Positions 1 to 9,045 of a stretch of 64,000 bases of DNA are shown one piece after another (position 1 is the stretch's first letter; the number at the start of each line of letters is the position of its first letter). Source of the DNA: CAYPLH01 sp964411505. GTDB lineage: Bacteria; Bacillota; Clostridia; CAYPLH01; DUMO01. The translations under genes were made by a program, and so were the position numbers. Location: contig CAYPLH010000008.1 in assembly GCA_964411505.1 (NCBI GenBank), forward strand, positions 39,153 to 103,152, given 5' to 3'. Below the pieces are notes generated by a model, which was not told the origin of the DNA, did no database searches, and saw only the letters and a program-made list of their open reading frames with translations.

Positions 1-176
1 ATTATTTCTATAATTATTCCTTCCATTTATTCCTCCAAAATTATAATATTATTAATAGCTCTAATAATTAGTGCTCAAATTGTTTCATGCTATCTTAGTT
101 AAGGTTACCATAAGACAAATGCTATATCAACAAAAAAGTGACAATTTATGTGCTAAAAAAATAAAATAGCATCAGC

Positions 177-205
177 TTGACCATATTTTTAAGTTATGAT
201 ATGAT
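177..205 (+). promoter_or_regulatory. sigma-A promoter of the mntP riboswitch transcript
   Basis: TTGACC at 177-182 and TATGAT at 200-205 are separated by exactly 17 bases. Predicted initiation near 212 falls just before the riboswitch P1 stem, so the promoter and aptamer fit as one unit. Seen in sequence; activity is inferred. Confidence 0.75.
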
Positions 206-213
206 GTTCTTGC

Positions 214-304
214 TCATGGGGGAGTAATTGGCGTGAAAACACGTGACAAATCAACATACTGACCATTTTTGGGTCTGGTTTGTCTTAAATAATGAGACTC
301 ATGT
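214..304 (+). ncRNA. yybP-ykoY manganese riboswitch upstream of mntP
   Basis: The conserved yybP-ykoY blocks are visible in order: GGGGGAGTA (218-226), then TCAACATACTGACC (251-264), then a distal arm ending in GAGACTCATG (294-303). CATGGG near 215-220 pairs with CTCATG near 298-303 as P1. The aptamer sits directly upstream of a manganese exporter gene, the classical target of this riboswitch, where Mn2+ binding turns expression on. I assigned it by motif recognition; covariance scoring was not possible here. Confidence 0.85.
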
Positions 305-346
305 ATAGCTATAAATGCTGTACATGTTTATTTTTGTAAAAGGCAG

Positions 347-381
347 GCAGATACAGCAAATAACGCGTATCTGCTTTATTT
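347..381 (+). terminator. riboswitch expression-platform terminator
   Basis: GCAGATAC (347-354) pairs with GTATCTGC (367-374), followed by a T-rich run. It lies between the aptamer and mntP, as expected for transcriptional control: readthrough when Mn2+ is bound, termination when it is not. Confidence 0.7.
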
Positions 382-442
382 TGTGCACATTTACTAGCCT
401 TATTGGTTATATTATGTTAAGTAAATTGGGGGAGATTTGGTT

Positions 443-1021
443 TTGGGACCTTTAGGATTATTACTTATTGCTTTAGGTCTATCTGCAGATGCCTTTGCGG
501 TGGCTCTGTGTAAGGGACTTAAAATGAGGAGATTGAATTTACACCATGCTATGGTTATTGCAGCATTCTTTGGCAGCTTTCAGGCGATAATGCCACTACT
601 TGGTTGGATACTAGGTAGCCAATTTGAAGCATATATCACAAGCTTTGATCACTGGATAGCTTTCATCCTGCTAACTCTCATTGGCGGAAAAATGCTTTTG
701 GATGCTTTTAAAAAAGATGATGAATGTGTTGCTGCAACCAGTGAAATCAACGATATTCTTGATATGAAGGAACTCGTTATTCTAGCAATAGCCACAAGTA
801 TAGATGCACTAGCGATAGGTATTACCTTTGCTTTTTTACAGATATTAATAATGCCTGCTATATTCTTTATAGGTATTATTACATTTATTTTATCCTTTAT
901 AGGTGTTACCATGGGGAACAAATTTGGAATAAAGTACAAAGGCAGGGCTGAGGTCGTAGGTGGTTTCATTCTAATTTTCATAGGAATTAAAATACTATTG
1001 GAGCATACCAATATTATTTAA
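443..1021 (+). CDS. mntP: MntP manganese efflux pump
   Basis: Six-helix inner-membrane exporter that removes Mn2+ from the cytoplasm (MntP/DUF204 family). Two homologous halves are visible, each with the acidic membrane motif: LSADAFAV near residue 16 and SIDALAIG near residue 121. I prefer TTG at 443 to the upstream TTG at 437. GGGGGAG at 428-434 is then 8 bases away, and the first conserved Asp falls at position 16 as in the E. coli protein. Length is about 192 aa, normal for the family. The Mn2+ riboswitch upstream strongly supports the substrate. The gene stands alone and ends before a shared terminator. Confidence 0.92.
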   Translation: MGPLGLLLIALGLSADAFAVALCKGLKMRRLNLHHAMVIAAFFGSFQAIMPLLGWILGSQFEAYITSFDHWIAFILLTLIGGKMLLDAFKKDDECVAATSEINDILDMKELVILAIATSIDALAIGITFAFLQILIMPAIFFIGIITFILSFIGVTMGNKFGIKYKGRAEVVGGFILIFIGIKILLEHTNII

Positions 1022-1049
1022 TAAAAAGATGGATTGTGTGAGCTGTAAC

Positions 1050-1072
1050 GGAAAGTATACTTTCCTAGACAA
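1050..1072. repeat. terminal-hairpin fragment of the dispersed multi-hairpin repeat
   Basis: GGAAAGTATACTTTCC followed by TAGACAAT matches the last hairpin of the repeat seen complete at 44271-44423. Only this end is present here, next to the mntP/hcp terminator. Confidence 0.55.
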
Positions 1073-1114
1073 TAAAAAAGCCCAACCGCTTTGTATAAAG
1101 CAAGTTGGGCTAAT
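1073..1114. terminator. bidirectional terminator between mntP and hcp
   Basis: AGCCCAAC (1079-1086) pairs with GTTGGGCT (1104-1111), with a nested GCTTT/AAAGC stem. An A-run precedes it, giving a strong T-run for minus-strand transcripts from hcp. A weaker T-rich stretch follows on the plus strand for mntP. Confidence 0.85.
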
Positions 1115-1132
1115 ATGTTTTTGTGGTATTAA

Positions 1133-2779
1133 TTATTCCATAAACATTTTAATGTCATCCTCTACGTTTGATATGCCGCCGATGCCAAACTTCTCTACTA
1201 AAACCCCAGCAACGTTCGGTGACAAAAAAGCAGGCAGTGTAGGTCCTAAGTGAATATTCTTTACTCCAAGATATAAAAGTGCGAGCAATACTATTACAGC
1301 CTTCTGTTCATACCATGCAATGTTATAAACGATAGGAAGCTTATTAATGTCATCCAGTCCAAACGCTTCTTTAAGCTTTAATGCAATAACTGCAAGCGAA
1401 TACGAGTCATTGCACTGTCCAGCATCCAGCACCCTTGGTATACCTCCTATATCCCCAAGGTTCAGCTTATTATAGCGATATTTCGCACAACCGGCAGTCA
1501 ATATTACAGTATCTTCAGGGAGCTTTTTAGCAAATTCAGAATAATACTCTCTACTTTTCATTCTCCCATCGCATCCTGCCATAACGAAGAACTTCTTGAT
1601 TTTGCCTGACTTAACTGCTTCTATAACCTTATCGGCAAGCCCAATTACCGTATTATGAGCAAAGCCGCCTATTATCTCACCATTTTCTATTTCAACAGGT
1701 GGTGCACATCTTTTTGCGTGTTCGATTATTAAAGAAAAATCTTTAGTTTTTTGACCCTCCCTGTCCGGAATATGCTTAAGCCCCTGAAAACCCACTATGC
1801 TTGTTGTATAAACTCTGTCCTTGTATGAATCCCTTGGAGGAATAAGACAGTTTGTAGTCAACAAAATAGGACCATTAAAGCTTTCAAACTCTTTATCTTG
1901 CTTCCACCAAGCATTTCCATAGTTACCGACAAAATGAGGATATTTCTTAAAAGCTGGATAATAGTTTGCTGGAAGCATTTCTCCATGAGTATATACATCT
2001 ACTCCTGTACCTTCAGTTTGCTTTAGTAGTTCTTCCATGTCTTTTAAGTCATGCCCACTAATAAGAATACTAGGGTTATTCCTTACACCTATATTAACTT
2101 TTGTGATTTCAGGGTTCCCATATGTGGATGTGTTAGCTTTATCTAAAAGCGCCATTATTTCAACACCATATTTACCCGTTTCCATGGTTAATGCTACAAG
2201 ATCATCTGCTGAAAGATTATCATCCAAGGTTGCTGCAAGTGCTTTGTGCATAAACTCACAAACTGCATCACTATTAAACCCAAGTACAAATGCGTGCTCA
2301 GCATATGCTGCCATACCTTTTAGTCCATAAATAATCAGTCCCCGAAGTGAGCGAACATCTTCGTTTGCTGTACTTAGCACACCGACTTCTGTCGCTTTTT
2401 TCTCCATTTCATTAAGATCTTTTCCAAACCATATAGCGGCATCATGTAAATCTTTTGATATATTTACTCCTGCATCTATGAGTTGGTTTTTAACCTCTTC
2501 CCTTAACTTTAAGCCTTCCTCGACTTTTTTCGCAAAAAACTCTTTATCAAAATTAGCATTTGTTATTGTAGAAAAAAGCCCTTTCAAAATAAATTCATCT
2601 GCTTTTTCAGTATTTATGCCTGCTTCCCTTGCTTTAATGCTATATATTGAAATACCTTTTAATACATAAATAAACAAATCCTGAAGGTTTGCCACCTCAT
2701 CTGTCTTTCCACATACCCCTCTAATTGTACAACCCTTTCCCTTTGATGCCTCCTGGCATTGATAACAAAACATACTCAT
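1133..2779 (-). CDS. hcp: Hydroxylamine reductase (hybrid-cluster protein)
   Basis: Cytoplasmic iron-sulfur enzyme of the Hcp/prismane family. It reduces hydroxylamine in vitro and is generally linked to NO and nitrosative stress in anaerobes. The N-terminal cubane motif is complete: C5, C8, C17, C23 (CX2CX8CX5C). Downstream cysteines fitting the hybrid 4Fe-2O-2S cluster appear in TTNCLIPP, TAGCAKYR and AGQCNDSY. Length (548 aa) is typical. GGGAGG lies about 11 bases before the ATG. No Hcr-type NADH reductase is adjacent, so the electron donor is not shown. It stands alone, with terminators downstream. Confidence 0.95.
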   Translation of the reverse strand: MSMFCYQCQEASKGKGCTIRGVCGKTDEVANLQDLFIYVLKGISIYSIKAREAGINTEKADEFILKGLFSTITNANFDKEFFAKKVEEGLKLREEVKNQLIDAGVNISKDLHDAAIWFGKDLNEMEKKATEVGVLSTANEDVRSLRGLIIYGLKGMAAYAEHAFVLGFNSDAVCEFMHKALAATLDDNLSADDLVALTMETGKYGVEIMALLDKANTSTYGNPEITKVNIGVRNNPSILISGHDLKDMEELLKQTEGTGVDVYTHGEMLPANYYPAFKKYPHFVGNYGNAWWKQDKEFESFNGPILLTTNCLIPPRDSYKDRVYTTSIVGFQGLKHIPDREGQKTKDFSLIIEHAKRCAPPVEIENGEIIGGFAHNTVIGLADKVIEAVKSGKIKKFFVMAGCDGRMKSREYYSEFAKKLPEDTVILTAGCAKYRYNKLNLGDIGGIPRVLDAGQCNDSYSLAVIALKLKEAFGLDDINKLPIVYNIAWYEQKAVIVLLALLYLGVKNIHLGPTLPAFLSPNVAGVLVEKFGIGGISNVEDDIKMFME

Positions 2780-3065
2780 AACAACTTTTTCCTCCCTTTA
2801 TGTTGTGTATTTTAGTTAGATCTCAACTGATCCGCAAAACTTACTGATTGCCTACTTACTGTTTTATTATATATAAATAAAGCTCTAAAATCAGTATCAT
2901 TTGTTACCGTCACTAATATGATTATAACAAGATTTTATTGTAGCTTTTTCACAAAGAATTACTTACCCATAAATAACAATGTGAAACAACCAATCGTTTT
3001 CCAAAAAACGGAGTTCTACTTGCACCAGCTAGAAAATATCAAACAGGCATTACTGTTAACACTTT

Positions 3066-3986
3066 CTAATACTTGCTTTCCATAAAATTAACCACATCAT
3101 ATATTCTTTGGTTTGCAGGTACTAAAATTCCATGCTTTTTTGCAAGCTTCAACACAGTTCCAGAAAACAATTCCACTTCCGACTTTCTACCAGCAAGACC
3201 ATCCTGCCTCATTGACGGCATGCCATTAGGATTCATGTTATCGATTAAATTCATATATTCATTTAAATCTTTTTCAGTAATGGCTACACCTTCTTTTTCC
3301 CCTAATAACATAACTTCTCTCATAGCCTTTTCCATCATGTCCCTAGCCTCACTAGGTTTTTGCACTGTCCCATACGTGCCTTTGTAAATCATAACAACCT
3401 GATTTATACCAACATTTAGCATAAATTTGCTCCAAAGCCTGTGGTTGATATCCTTCTCCAATGTATATGGAATACCTACCCTATCTAGGAGGGTCGCTAC
3501 ATCCTTTAGCTTCTTTTTCTTTTCTTCATTATGATCTATAGTTCCTATACAAAGCTTTCCAACTTGTGTACAGGTAAGTTGGTTTCCTGTTTTTACAGCA
3601 TCCATCCCCTGTGCTACACAATATAGTATTTTATCCATACCGAATTTGCCCCCGATGATCTGTTCACTAGATATCCCATTCAAAAGGGACAAAATGATAG
3701 TATTCTCGGAAACCTTGTTTCTTGCTGTATAAATCGCACTATCAAGTGCAGTCGCCTTTACTGCAAAAATAAGCAGGTCCGCAGGTTTCCCTTGCTCATC
3801 ATCACTTACCATTTGAAAGTTGCATGGTTTTTTGTTAAAGATAATTCCTTCATTGTGATATCTTCTTAATCTTTCTTCATCTGCAACAAACTCTACAAAT
3901 TCTTTTCCAAGATTCCTTGTAAAGAAATCTCCATATAAAATTCCTAAAGCTCCCATTCCTATAATACTTACTCTATTAATATTCAT
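3066..3986 (-). CDS. panE: 2-dehydropantoate 2-reductase (ApbA/PanE family)
   Basis: NADPH-dependent ketopantoate reductase, a step of pantothenate and CoA synthesis. The Rossmann glycine motif GMGALGILYG is at residues 10-19. The C-terminal helical domain contains the conserved region near NVGINQ and an S-rich catalytic loop (MPSMRQD). Length is 306 aa, as usual. No panB or panC is nearby, so it could act on another 2-keto acid; members of this family are often promiscuous. It is 18 bases downstream of the DUF1538 gene and may be cotranscribed with it. Confidence 0.85.
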   Translation of the reverse strand: MNINRVSIIGMGALGILYGDFFTRNLGKEFVEFVADEERLRRYHNEGIIFNKKPCNFQMVSDDEQGKPADLLIFAVKATALDSAIYTARNKVSENTIILSLLNGISSEQIIGGKFGMDKILYCVAQGMDAVKTGNQLTCTQVGKLCIGTIDHNEEKKKKLKDVATLLDRVGIPYTLEKDINHRLWSKFMLNVGINQVVMIYKGTYGTVQKPSEARDMMEKAMREVMLLGEKEGVAITEKDLNEYMNLIDNMNPNGMPSMRQDGLAGRKSEVELFSGTVLKLAKKHGILVPANQRIYDVVNFMESKY

Positions 3987-4004
3987 TATTAATTCACCAT
4001 TTCT

Positions 4005-5852
4005 TTATTCTTCATCAATTTCTTCAGTTGTATGTGCCTTAACCATAGCCTCTGTAGGTGATATGAAAACCTTTATTTCGCCATCTACACAAAGCTGTTG
4101 ATCACCTAACAAACTATCTGCTACAGGTGTGCTAACATGAGTGCCTGTAATTAACAAAACTATTTCTTTCTCAGGCTGCAGTTCTACATTTATAATAGGC
4201 AACAAAACCTTCTGTTTCTCATCTGTACCTCTTCCGTGTATGATTGTAGCTCCTGACGCACCAGATAGGCGTGCTACATCTATAACCTTTTCAGCAAGCC
4301 CCCTGTTTACAACTACCAAAATACAGTCATGTTGTATGTTGCTCTCATCCAGTAGCTGAGAGGCTACAATACTCTTTTTCTCAGTTGTAGAATATGATAT
4401 TTTTTTATGTTTGAACACAGTTCCCAAAATCATGATTGATAAAACTGGAGCCATTGCCACCATTGCAATAACTCCAAAACCATCCACCAGCACATTGGCA
4501 GTATCTATAATCATAGCTGCTCCTTGCGCAAAAGCAAGTACAAAGGTTGCTGTCATAGGTCCCGAAGCAACTCCACCTGCATCATAAGCGATCCCAACAA
4601 AAACCGGATCGGCTTTAAATGAAAGCAATATTGCAATAGCAAACCCTGGAAGAAGAAAATACCACAGCTTAACCTCAGGTACGATAATCCTTACCATAGA
4701 AAGAGCAATTGCAATACCAACACCTATAGATAGAGTCATTCGGATTAGACTAAGAGGAATATGACCACCAGTGACTTCTTCAATCTGCTCACCAAGCACA
4801 TGCACGGCAGGTTCAACAAGAACAACGATAAGACCCAGCAAAAATCCTATCCCTATCAATATCCAATGATTCATATTAGCAAGCTCCATACCAATAATCC
4901 GACCCATGTCCATGAATCCTGAGTTTACTGCAGTAAGGAATATGGCAAGTCCTAGCAGGGTAAAGACAAGCCCTTTAATTATTCTAAAAAGATCTTCCTT
5001 AGATAGTTTAAATTTTGTAAAGTTATAAATAAAAAACAAAGCCGCAATAGGCAAAAGAGCTAGAAGTGATTCCACGAAAACTACCGGTAATGCATTTATT
5101 ATAGGTCCAAGTACACCCTTGGCTATAACAAATTCTCCTGCATCTCCTTGTATATGTTTTTGCCCTGAAATTATGGATAATAGCATCAACGCCAATATTG
5201 GTCCAGCACTCATTATACCAACAAGTCCAAAAGAATTTTCTTCTGAGTTCTTTCCGCCTTTCACTTTGGACAGTCCCAACGATATCGCCAGAACAAACGG
5301 TGTGGTAAGAGCACCGGTGGTTGCACCTGAGGCGTCAAAGGATATGGCAAGGAATTCTTCGGTTACAAAAAGCGCCAAAACAAAAATTACTCCATAGGTT
5401 ATTGCCATAAACACACTGAGAGATTTGTCCCTCAATAATCTGAAAACGCCAAATGAAACCATAATTCCCACTCCAATAGACACCAAATACACAATAATAG
5501 GTGCGTTTAGACTACCACCAGACGCTGACTCAACCTGTGAACCAAGGATTAATAAATCAGGTTCTGCAACAGTTATCAAAAAACCTAAAAGGAAACTAAG
5601 GATTGTAATTTTATAAGGTGATCTCGAAGTGGCTACTTCTTGCGACATAACCTCGCCAATCGGGTTCATAGCCAAATCTACACCCCATAAGAAAATTGAA
5701 AGCCCGATTAAGAGCATTACACTACCAACAATAAAACGTATAATAATATCTGTTCCCACATCAACTACAGTGTAACAGAGTACTAAAACTAATATCACAA
5801 CCGGTAATAAGGTTCGGGTTACTTCTTTACCTTTTTCAAAGATCAAATTCAT
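4005..5852 (-). CDS. Duplicated DUF1538 membrane protein with C-terminal P-II-like domain
   Basis: Predicted polytopic transporter-like protein of 615 aa. Two DUF1538-type membrane repeats are visible. The first has FLITVAEPDLLILGSQVE near residue 95, and the second has the equivalent GLIVVLVEPAVHVLGEQ near residue 340. Both carry the same acidic EPxxxxLGxQ signature. From about residue 505 the protein turns soluble and resembles P-II/GlnB, with a V-N-R-G strand and a GATIIHGRGT loop. The start overlaps the upstream P-II gene by 4 bases, so the two are translationally coupled. The substrate is unknown; a nucleotide-sensing gate is an inference from P-II biology. Confidence 0.8.
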   Translation of the reverse strand: MNLIFEKGKEVTRTLLPVVILVLVLCYTVVDVGTDIIIRFIVGSVMLLIGLSIFLWGVDLAMNPIGEVMSQEVATSRSPYKITILSFLLGFLITVAEPDLLILGSQVESASGGSLNAPIIVYLVSIGVGIMVSFGVFRLLRDKSLSVFMAITYGVIFVLALFVTEEFLAISFDASGATTGALTTPFVLAISLGLSKVKGGKNSEENSFGLVGIMSAGPILALMLLSIISGQKHIQGDAGEFVIAKGVLGPIINALPVVFVESLLALLPIAALFFIYNFTKFKLSKEDLFRIIKGLVFTLLGLAIFLTAVNSGFMDMGRIIGMELANMNHWILIGIGFLLGLIVVLVEPAVHVLGEQIEEVTGGHIPLSLIRMTLSIGVGIAIALSMVRIIVPEVKLWYFLLPGFAIAILLSFKADPVFVGIAYDAGGVASGPMTATFVLAFAQGAAMIIDTANVLVDGFGVIAMVAMAPVLSIMILGTVFKHKKISYSTTEKKSIVASQLLDESNIQHDCILVVVNRGLAEKVIDVARLSGASGATIIHGRGTDEKQKVLLPIINVELQPEKEIVLLITGTHVSTPVADSLLGDQQLCVDGEIKVFISPTEAMVKAHTTEEIDEE

Positions 5853-6526
5853 CGCATTACCTCCCCACTCTCGTCAGACCGGTTTTCAAGGAGACCACTG
5901 ACTTGGCTCACAGGGAGAGTAAATATAATGCCGTTCCCAGCTTTTGCAAGCTCAAGATCAGTAAATATCTTTCCTCGAATTTGAGAAACCTCGTCTTTTG
6001 TCGTGATAATCATTAAAATATCTTTTTGGGGCTCAATAACCAACGGAAAATAAAAGTCTGTCGGAATGCCGGCTCCACGTCCATGAATCAAGGTTCCTCC
6101 CTTAGCTCCTGCTTCCCTTGCTACTTTTATACAAGACTTACTTCGTCCCTTATCTACAATAGTCATAATACAAAGATACGGGGAAGAAATTTTCTCTTGC
6201 AAAACCCTGTGTTTTTGACCAACAGTTTGTGATTGCCAGCGTTTAAAGGGTATTGAAAAAGCCATCCCTCTATTCCTCTTGTTAAGCATAAATTCCTCGC
6301 TGATTACTTGGTGTAATCTAGCACAAAGCTCATCTGATGCCGATATCATAAGAATTTCTTTATGTATCTCAGTCAAACCAATCATCTCAAGCAGCTTAGA
6401 TTGTACTGTACCTTCCCCTAAAAATATCGTTCCTCCCACAGCACCGCATTCTTGGGCTTTGCGCAATACAGCATTAGCCTTGCCACGGTTTACGATAACA
6501 AAAAATAATGCATCTATATCTACCAC
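5849..6526 (-). CDS. Tandem P-II-like regulatory protein
   Basis: 225 aa containing two P-II-like (GlnB fold) units. Unit one has VIVNRGKANAVLRKA and GTIFLGEGT. Unit two has TIVDKGRSKSC followed by GGTLIHGRGAG. The loop signature is the same as in the C-terminal tail of the neighbouring DUF1538 protein, suggesting the domains assemble together. The annotated start is GTG, with AGGGAG almost touching it and an in-frame stop just upstream, so the start signal is unusual. Role inferred: sensing a nucleotide or metabolite and controlling the transporter. Confidence 0.75.
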   Translation of the reverse strand: MVDIDALFFVIVNRGKANAVLRKAQECGAVGGTIFLGEGTVQSKLLEMIGLTEIHKEILMISASDELCARLHQVISEEFMLNKRNRGMAFSIPFKRWQSQTVGQKHRVLQEKISSPYLCIMTIVDKGRSKSCIKVAREAGAKGGTLIHGRGAGIPTDFYFPLVIEPQKDILMIITTKDEVSQIRGKIFTDLELAKAGNGIIFTLPVSQVSGLLENRSDESGEVMR

Positions 6527-6764
6527 TCCCTAGTCTTATTAAGTTTTCTCAAAAAACTTGAACTGATGTTAAATGTATTACAATTCAATTGTTGTATATA
6601 ACCAGAATACAGCCTCATATATTTAGGCTAATCCTAGTTTTAAATTAAAACACATTATAATCATAGCATAAGATTTAAGTTAACGGTATACAATACTTTT
6701 AAGATGTCTGTATTAGTTAATGAATAATCCGTCTCTTGATAGTACTACAGCATTAATTCTTGAA

Positions 6765-7655
6765 TTATTCTGATTTTGTTTTTCTGAATCTTTTTCTGTA
6801 ACTACATTTTCTGCAGAGTTCCTCTACTACTTCCATTGCCAAAAAGCCATTAACTATATTTTTAACTCTATCACTCTCAAGTATCTTTGAAAATTCTTGG
6901 TTTTTAATGTTACCAAGATTTATGCTCCCCTCTCCATCCATACAGCATGGAACTACCGTCCCATCCACCAATACTGCAATCTGACTGCGAAGTCCATAGC
7001 AAAATCCTTTTTCCCGATCTTCCTTCTCCTTCATGTCCGGCCATTTGAACTCATAATCCTGATTTAAGTAAATATTTTCAGCAATTTTGATGCCTCTTTC
7101 CTGTGCCCCTTTTTCTTCGATACTGTAAGGTAATTTGAATGCCCTCTCAATAATCTGTAATAACTCCCTATTGCGTTTTCTTTCAATGTTCGCCCGATTG
7201 CTTTCTTCTAAATTCCAGAATCTAAATGAGATAATGACTTTTGATACTTTTGTGGCTTGCTTTGCAAATTCTATAATATTAGTAATATATTCATCTTTGT
7301 TGTTTAAACCACTATTTCCATCAAAGCTATGCAAAGAAAAGTTAATCTGCCTTAACGCAGGGTGCCCTATTAGTTTTTCTTTTACATCGCTAATCAAAGT
7401 CCCGTTAGTGGTTATATTCACTTTGAAATCTTTTGCATTACTAAAGTCAAGAAACTCACCTATTTGTGGGTGAAGAAGAGGTTCGCCTTTTACATGAAAG
7501 TATAAATAATCAGTGTAAGGTTTTACCTGATCTAACACAAGTTGAAAAGTTGTTGAGCTCATAAAATCCAATTGGCGTTCTGACCTTGGGCAGAAACTGC
7601 AATCAAGATTACAAACATTTGTTATTTCAATATATACCCTTTTAAAACGTTTCAT
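6765..7655 (-). CDS. Radical SAM/SPASM domain protein
   Basis: 296 aa radical S-adenosylmethionine enzyme. The cluster motif CNLDCSFC (C15, C19, C22) is intact. A C-terminal SPASM-like region contains CCMDGEGSINLGNI near residue 237 and CRKCSYRK near 283, for auxiliary Fe-S cluster ligands. Such proteins modify peptides or act as anaerobic maturases. No substrate peptide or partner gene is adjacent, so the reaction cannot be assigned. It reads alone on the minus strand with about 230 bases of non-coding sequence to the P-II gene downstream. Confidence 0.85.
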   Translation of the reverse strand: MKRFKRVYIEITNVCNLDCSFCPRSERQLDFMSSTTFQLVLDQVKPYTDYLYFHVKGEPLLHPQIGEFLDFSNAKDFKVNITTNGTLISDVKEKLIGHPALRQINFSLHSFDGNSGLNNKDEYITNIIEFAKQATKVSKVIISFRFWNLEESNRANIERKRNRELLQIIERAFKLPYSIEEKGAQERGIKIAENIYLNQDYEFKWPDMKEKEDREKGFCYGLRSQIAVLVDGTVVPCCMDGEGSINLGNIKNQEFSKILESDRVKNIVNGFLAMEVVEELCRKCSYRKRFRKTKSE

Positions 7656-7978
7656 TTTTATAAACTCCCATCATAAGGATATGGTTTAGCAAAAAGAACA
7701 AGGCTTACTCTACGTTTTCCTTAGCATTAAAAAGACACCATTTGCTTGCGCAATTGATTCTATTGTTATAAAATAATTATATCATAGATAGCCACTTCAT
7801 AGCTTTTGTGATAATTAAAAATATCTTAATATCATCATTCTATGATGCATAGGTGAGCAGCAAACAAAGTTTGAGATCAGTCCACTTGGTAGAATAATGG
7901 ATGATCATGTTAACTAATTTTAATTAGTATAGTTTTGCTATAAGGTTTAATTAAAAATATAAAGTTGGAATTGTGATT
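7656..7978. other. divergent intergenic region, nothing definite
   Basis: About 320 AT-rich bases between the divergent radical SAM and histidine-kinase genes. It must hold both promoters, but no pair of boxes stands out clearly. No RNA gene, long repeat or conserved short ORF was recognised. Confidence 0.4.
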
Positions 7979-8845
7979 ATGAAAAATAGTCTTAATGTGA
8001 AAAAAGCAGCACGAGTTATTTTTAGCTTGAATTTAATACAGTTAGCAAGCCTTATCGGAATACTTGCTTCATATTATTTTACTCATAATTCTATTCCGCT
8101 ATATCAATTAAGTATTTTTTTGATTGTAATATTTATAACTTTATGCATAAACTGTTTAGTGGCTGTCAGAAAAATTTTAAATTTGCGCAAAATTAACTTA
8201 CAATCACAAATGCTGCTTTCCTCTCTCCAAAATGTAGAGAATTTAAACAATACCTTACGTGCTCAGCGACACGATTTTCTCAATCACCTTCAGGTTGTTT
8301 ACGGTCTAATTGAAATAGATGAATACGAGCATGTAAAAAAGTACATTGAGAAAGTATATGTGGATATACAGAAGGTTAACATGGTATTAAAAACATCCGT
8401 TCCTGCTGTTAATGCACTACTACAGGCCAAAACGCTCTATTGTGAGAAGAACAGCATAAAAATAGGACTTGAAATCACATCAAGACTTGAAGGCATCAAA
8501 GTTCCATCATGGGAATTGTGTAGAGTTCTTGGAAACCTCATTGATAATGCAGTTAATGCACTTTCTCTTTCTGAAAATAAAGATAAAAACCTTTTGGTAA
8601 AACTTACAGAAACCCTTAAGTCCTTTGATATAAGTGTAATTGATAATGGTGTACCCATCCCTTCCGTACATCAAGATGAACTTTTTAAGCCAGGCTTCAC
8701 TACAAGAAAAAACTTGGGCGAAGGTATGGGATTGGCAATTGTTAAGGACATAGCAGTCAAATATGGTGGGAAGGTATTTTGGGAAGTTAATGAAGCTTAT
8801 AAACGTTTTTGTGTATCAGTTCCCAAAGAAATTTCAAGCACTTAA
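7979..8845 (+). CDS. SPOB-type sensor histidine kinase, two membrane helices
   Basis: About 288 aa. Two hydrophobic helices (roughly residues 13-35 and 42-62) are followed by a short coiled coil and the phosphoacceptor helix RAQRHDFLNHLQVVYGL, typical of the SPOB_a/CitA-DcuS class. The ATPase domain has NLIDNAVNAL (N box), DNGVP (G1) and a GEGMGLAI loop (G2). There is almost no extracellular loop, so the signal may come from the membrane or from a partner. ATG at 7979 or GTG at 7973 could start it. The probable cognate LytTR regulator is three genes downstream, after nfeD and floA. Confidence 0.85.
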   Translation: MKNSLNVKKAARVIFSLNLIQLASLIGILASYYFTHNSIPLYQLSIFLIVIFITLCINCLVAVRKILNLRKINLQSQMLLSSLQNVENLNNTLRAQRHDFLNHLQVVYGLIEIDEYEHVKKYIEKVYVDIQKVNMVLKTSVPAVNALLQAKTLYCEKNSIKIGLEITSRLEGIKVPSWELCRVLGNLIDNAVNALSLSENKDKNLLVKLTETLKSFDISVIDNGVPIPSVHQDELFKPGFTTRKNLGEGMGLAIVKDIAVKYGGKVFWEVNEAYKRFCVSVPKEISST

Positions 8846-9045
8846 ATAGACTGTTTAATCTCTGGCATGTATATTATAGCAATCAAAAGTTTTAACGTGT
8901 GTTAAATTGATATATAATAAATTTATGATTGCTCATCGTTATGTCGCAAAGCGACTTTCCGTGAGGTAGTCAATTTACACAAAATAAATTAAAACATTGT
9001 TTCAAAATTGATCGCCATAATATTTTGTGATGGGAGTTGATAAAA
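8846..9045. other. intergenic, contains one ATGATTGCTC-type repeat
   Basis: 200 bases before nfeD. At 8924-8972 there is ATGATTGCTC followed by TCGCAAAGCGAC and a short stem. Related copies are found near 28417, 29244 and 31577. No promoter was assigned. Confidence 0.4.

Noticed and set aside
1029..1253. Plus-strand ORF of 74 codons after mntP
   Set aside because: It crosses the terminator and runs antisense into hcp; no ribosome site and no family.
2780..3065. Rex or HcpR operator upstream of hcp
   Set aside because: I looked for TTGTTAA-type and other palindromes but no convincing match was found.
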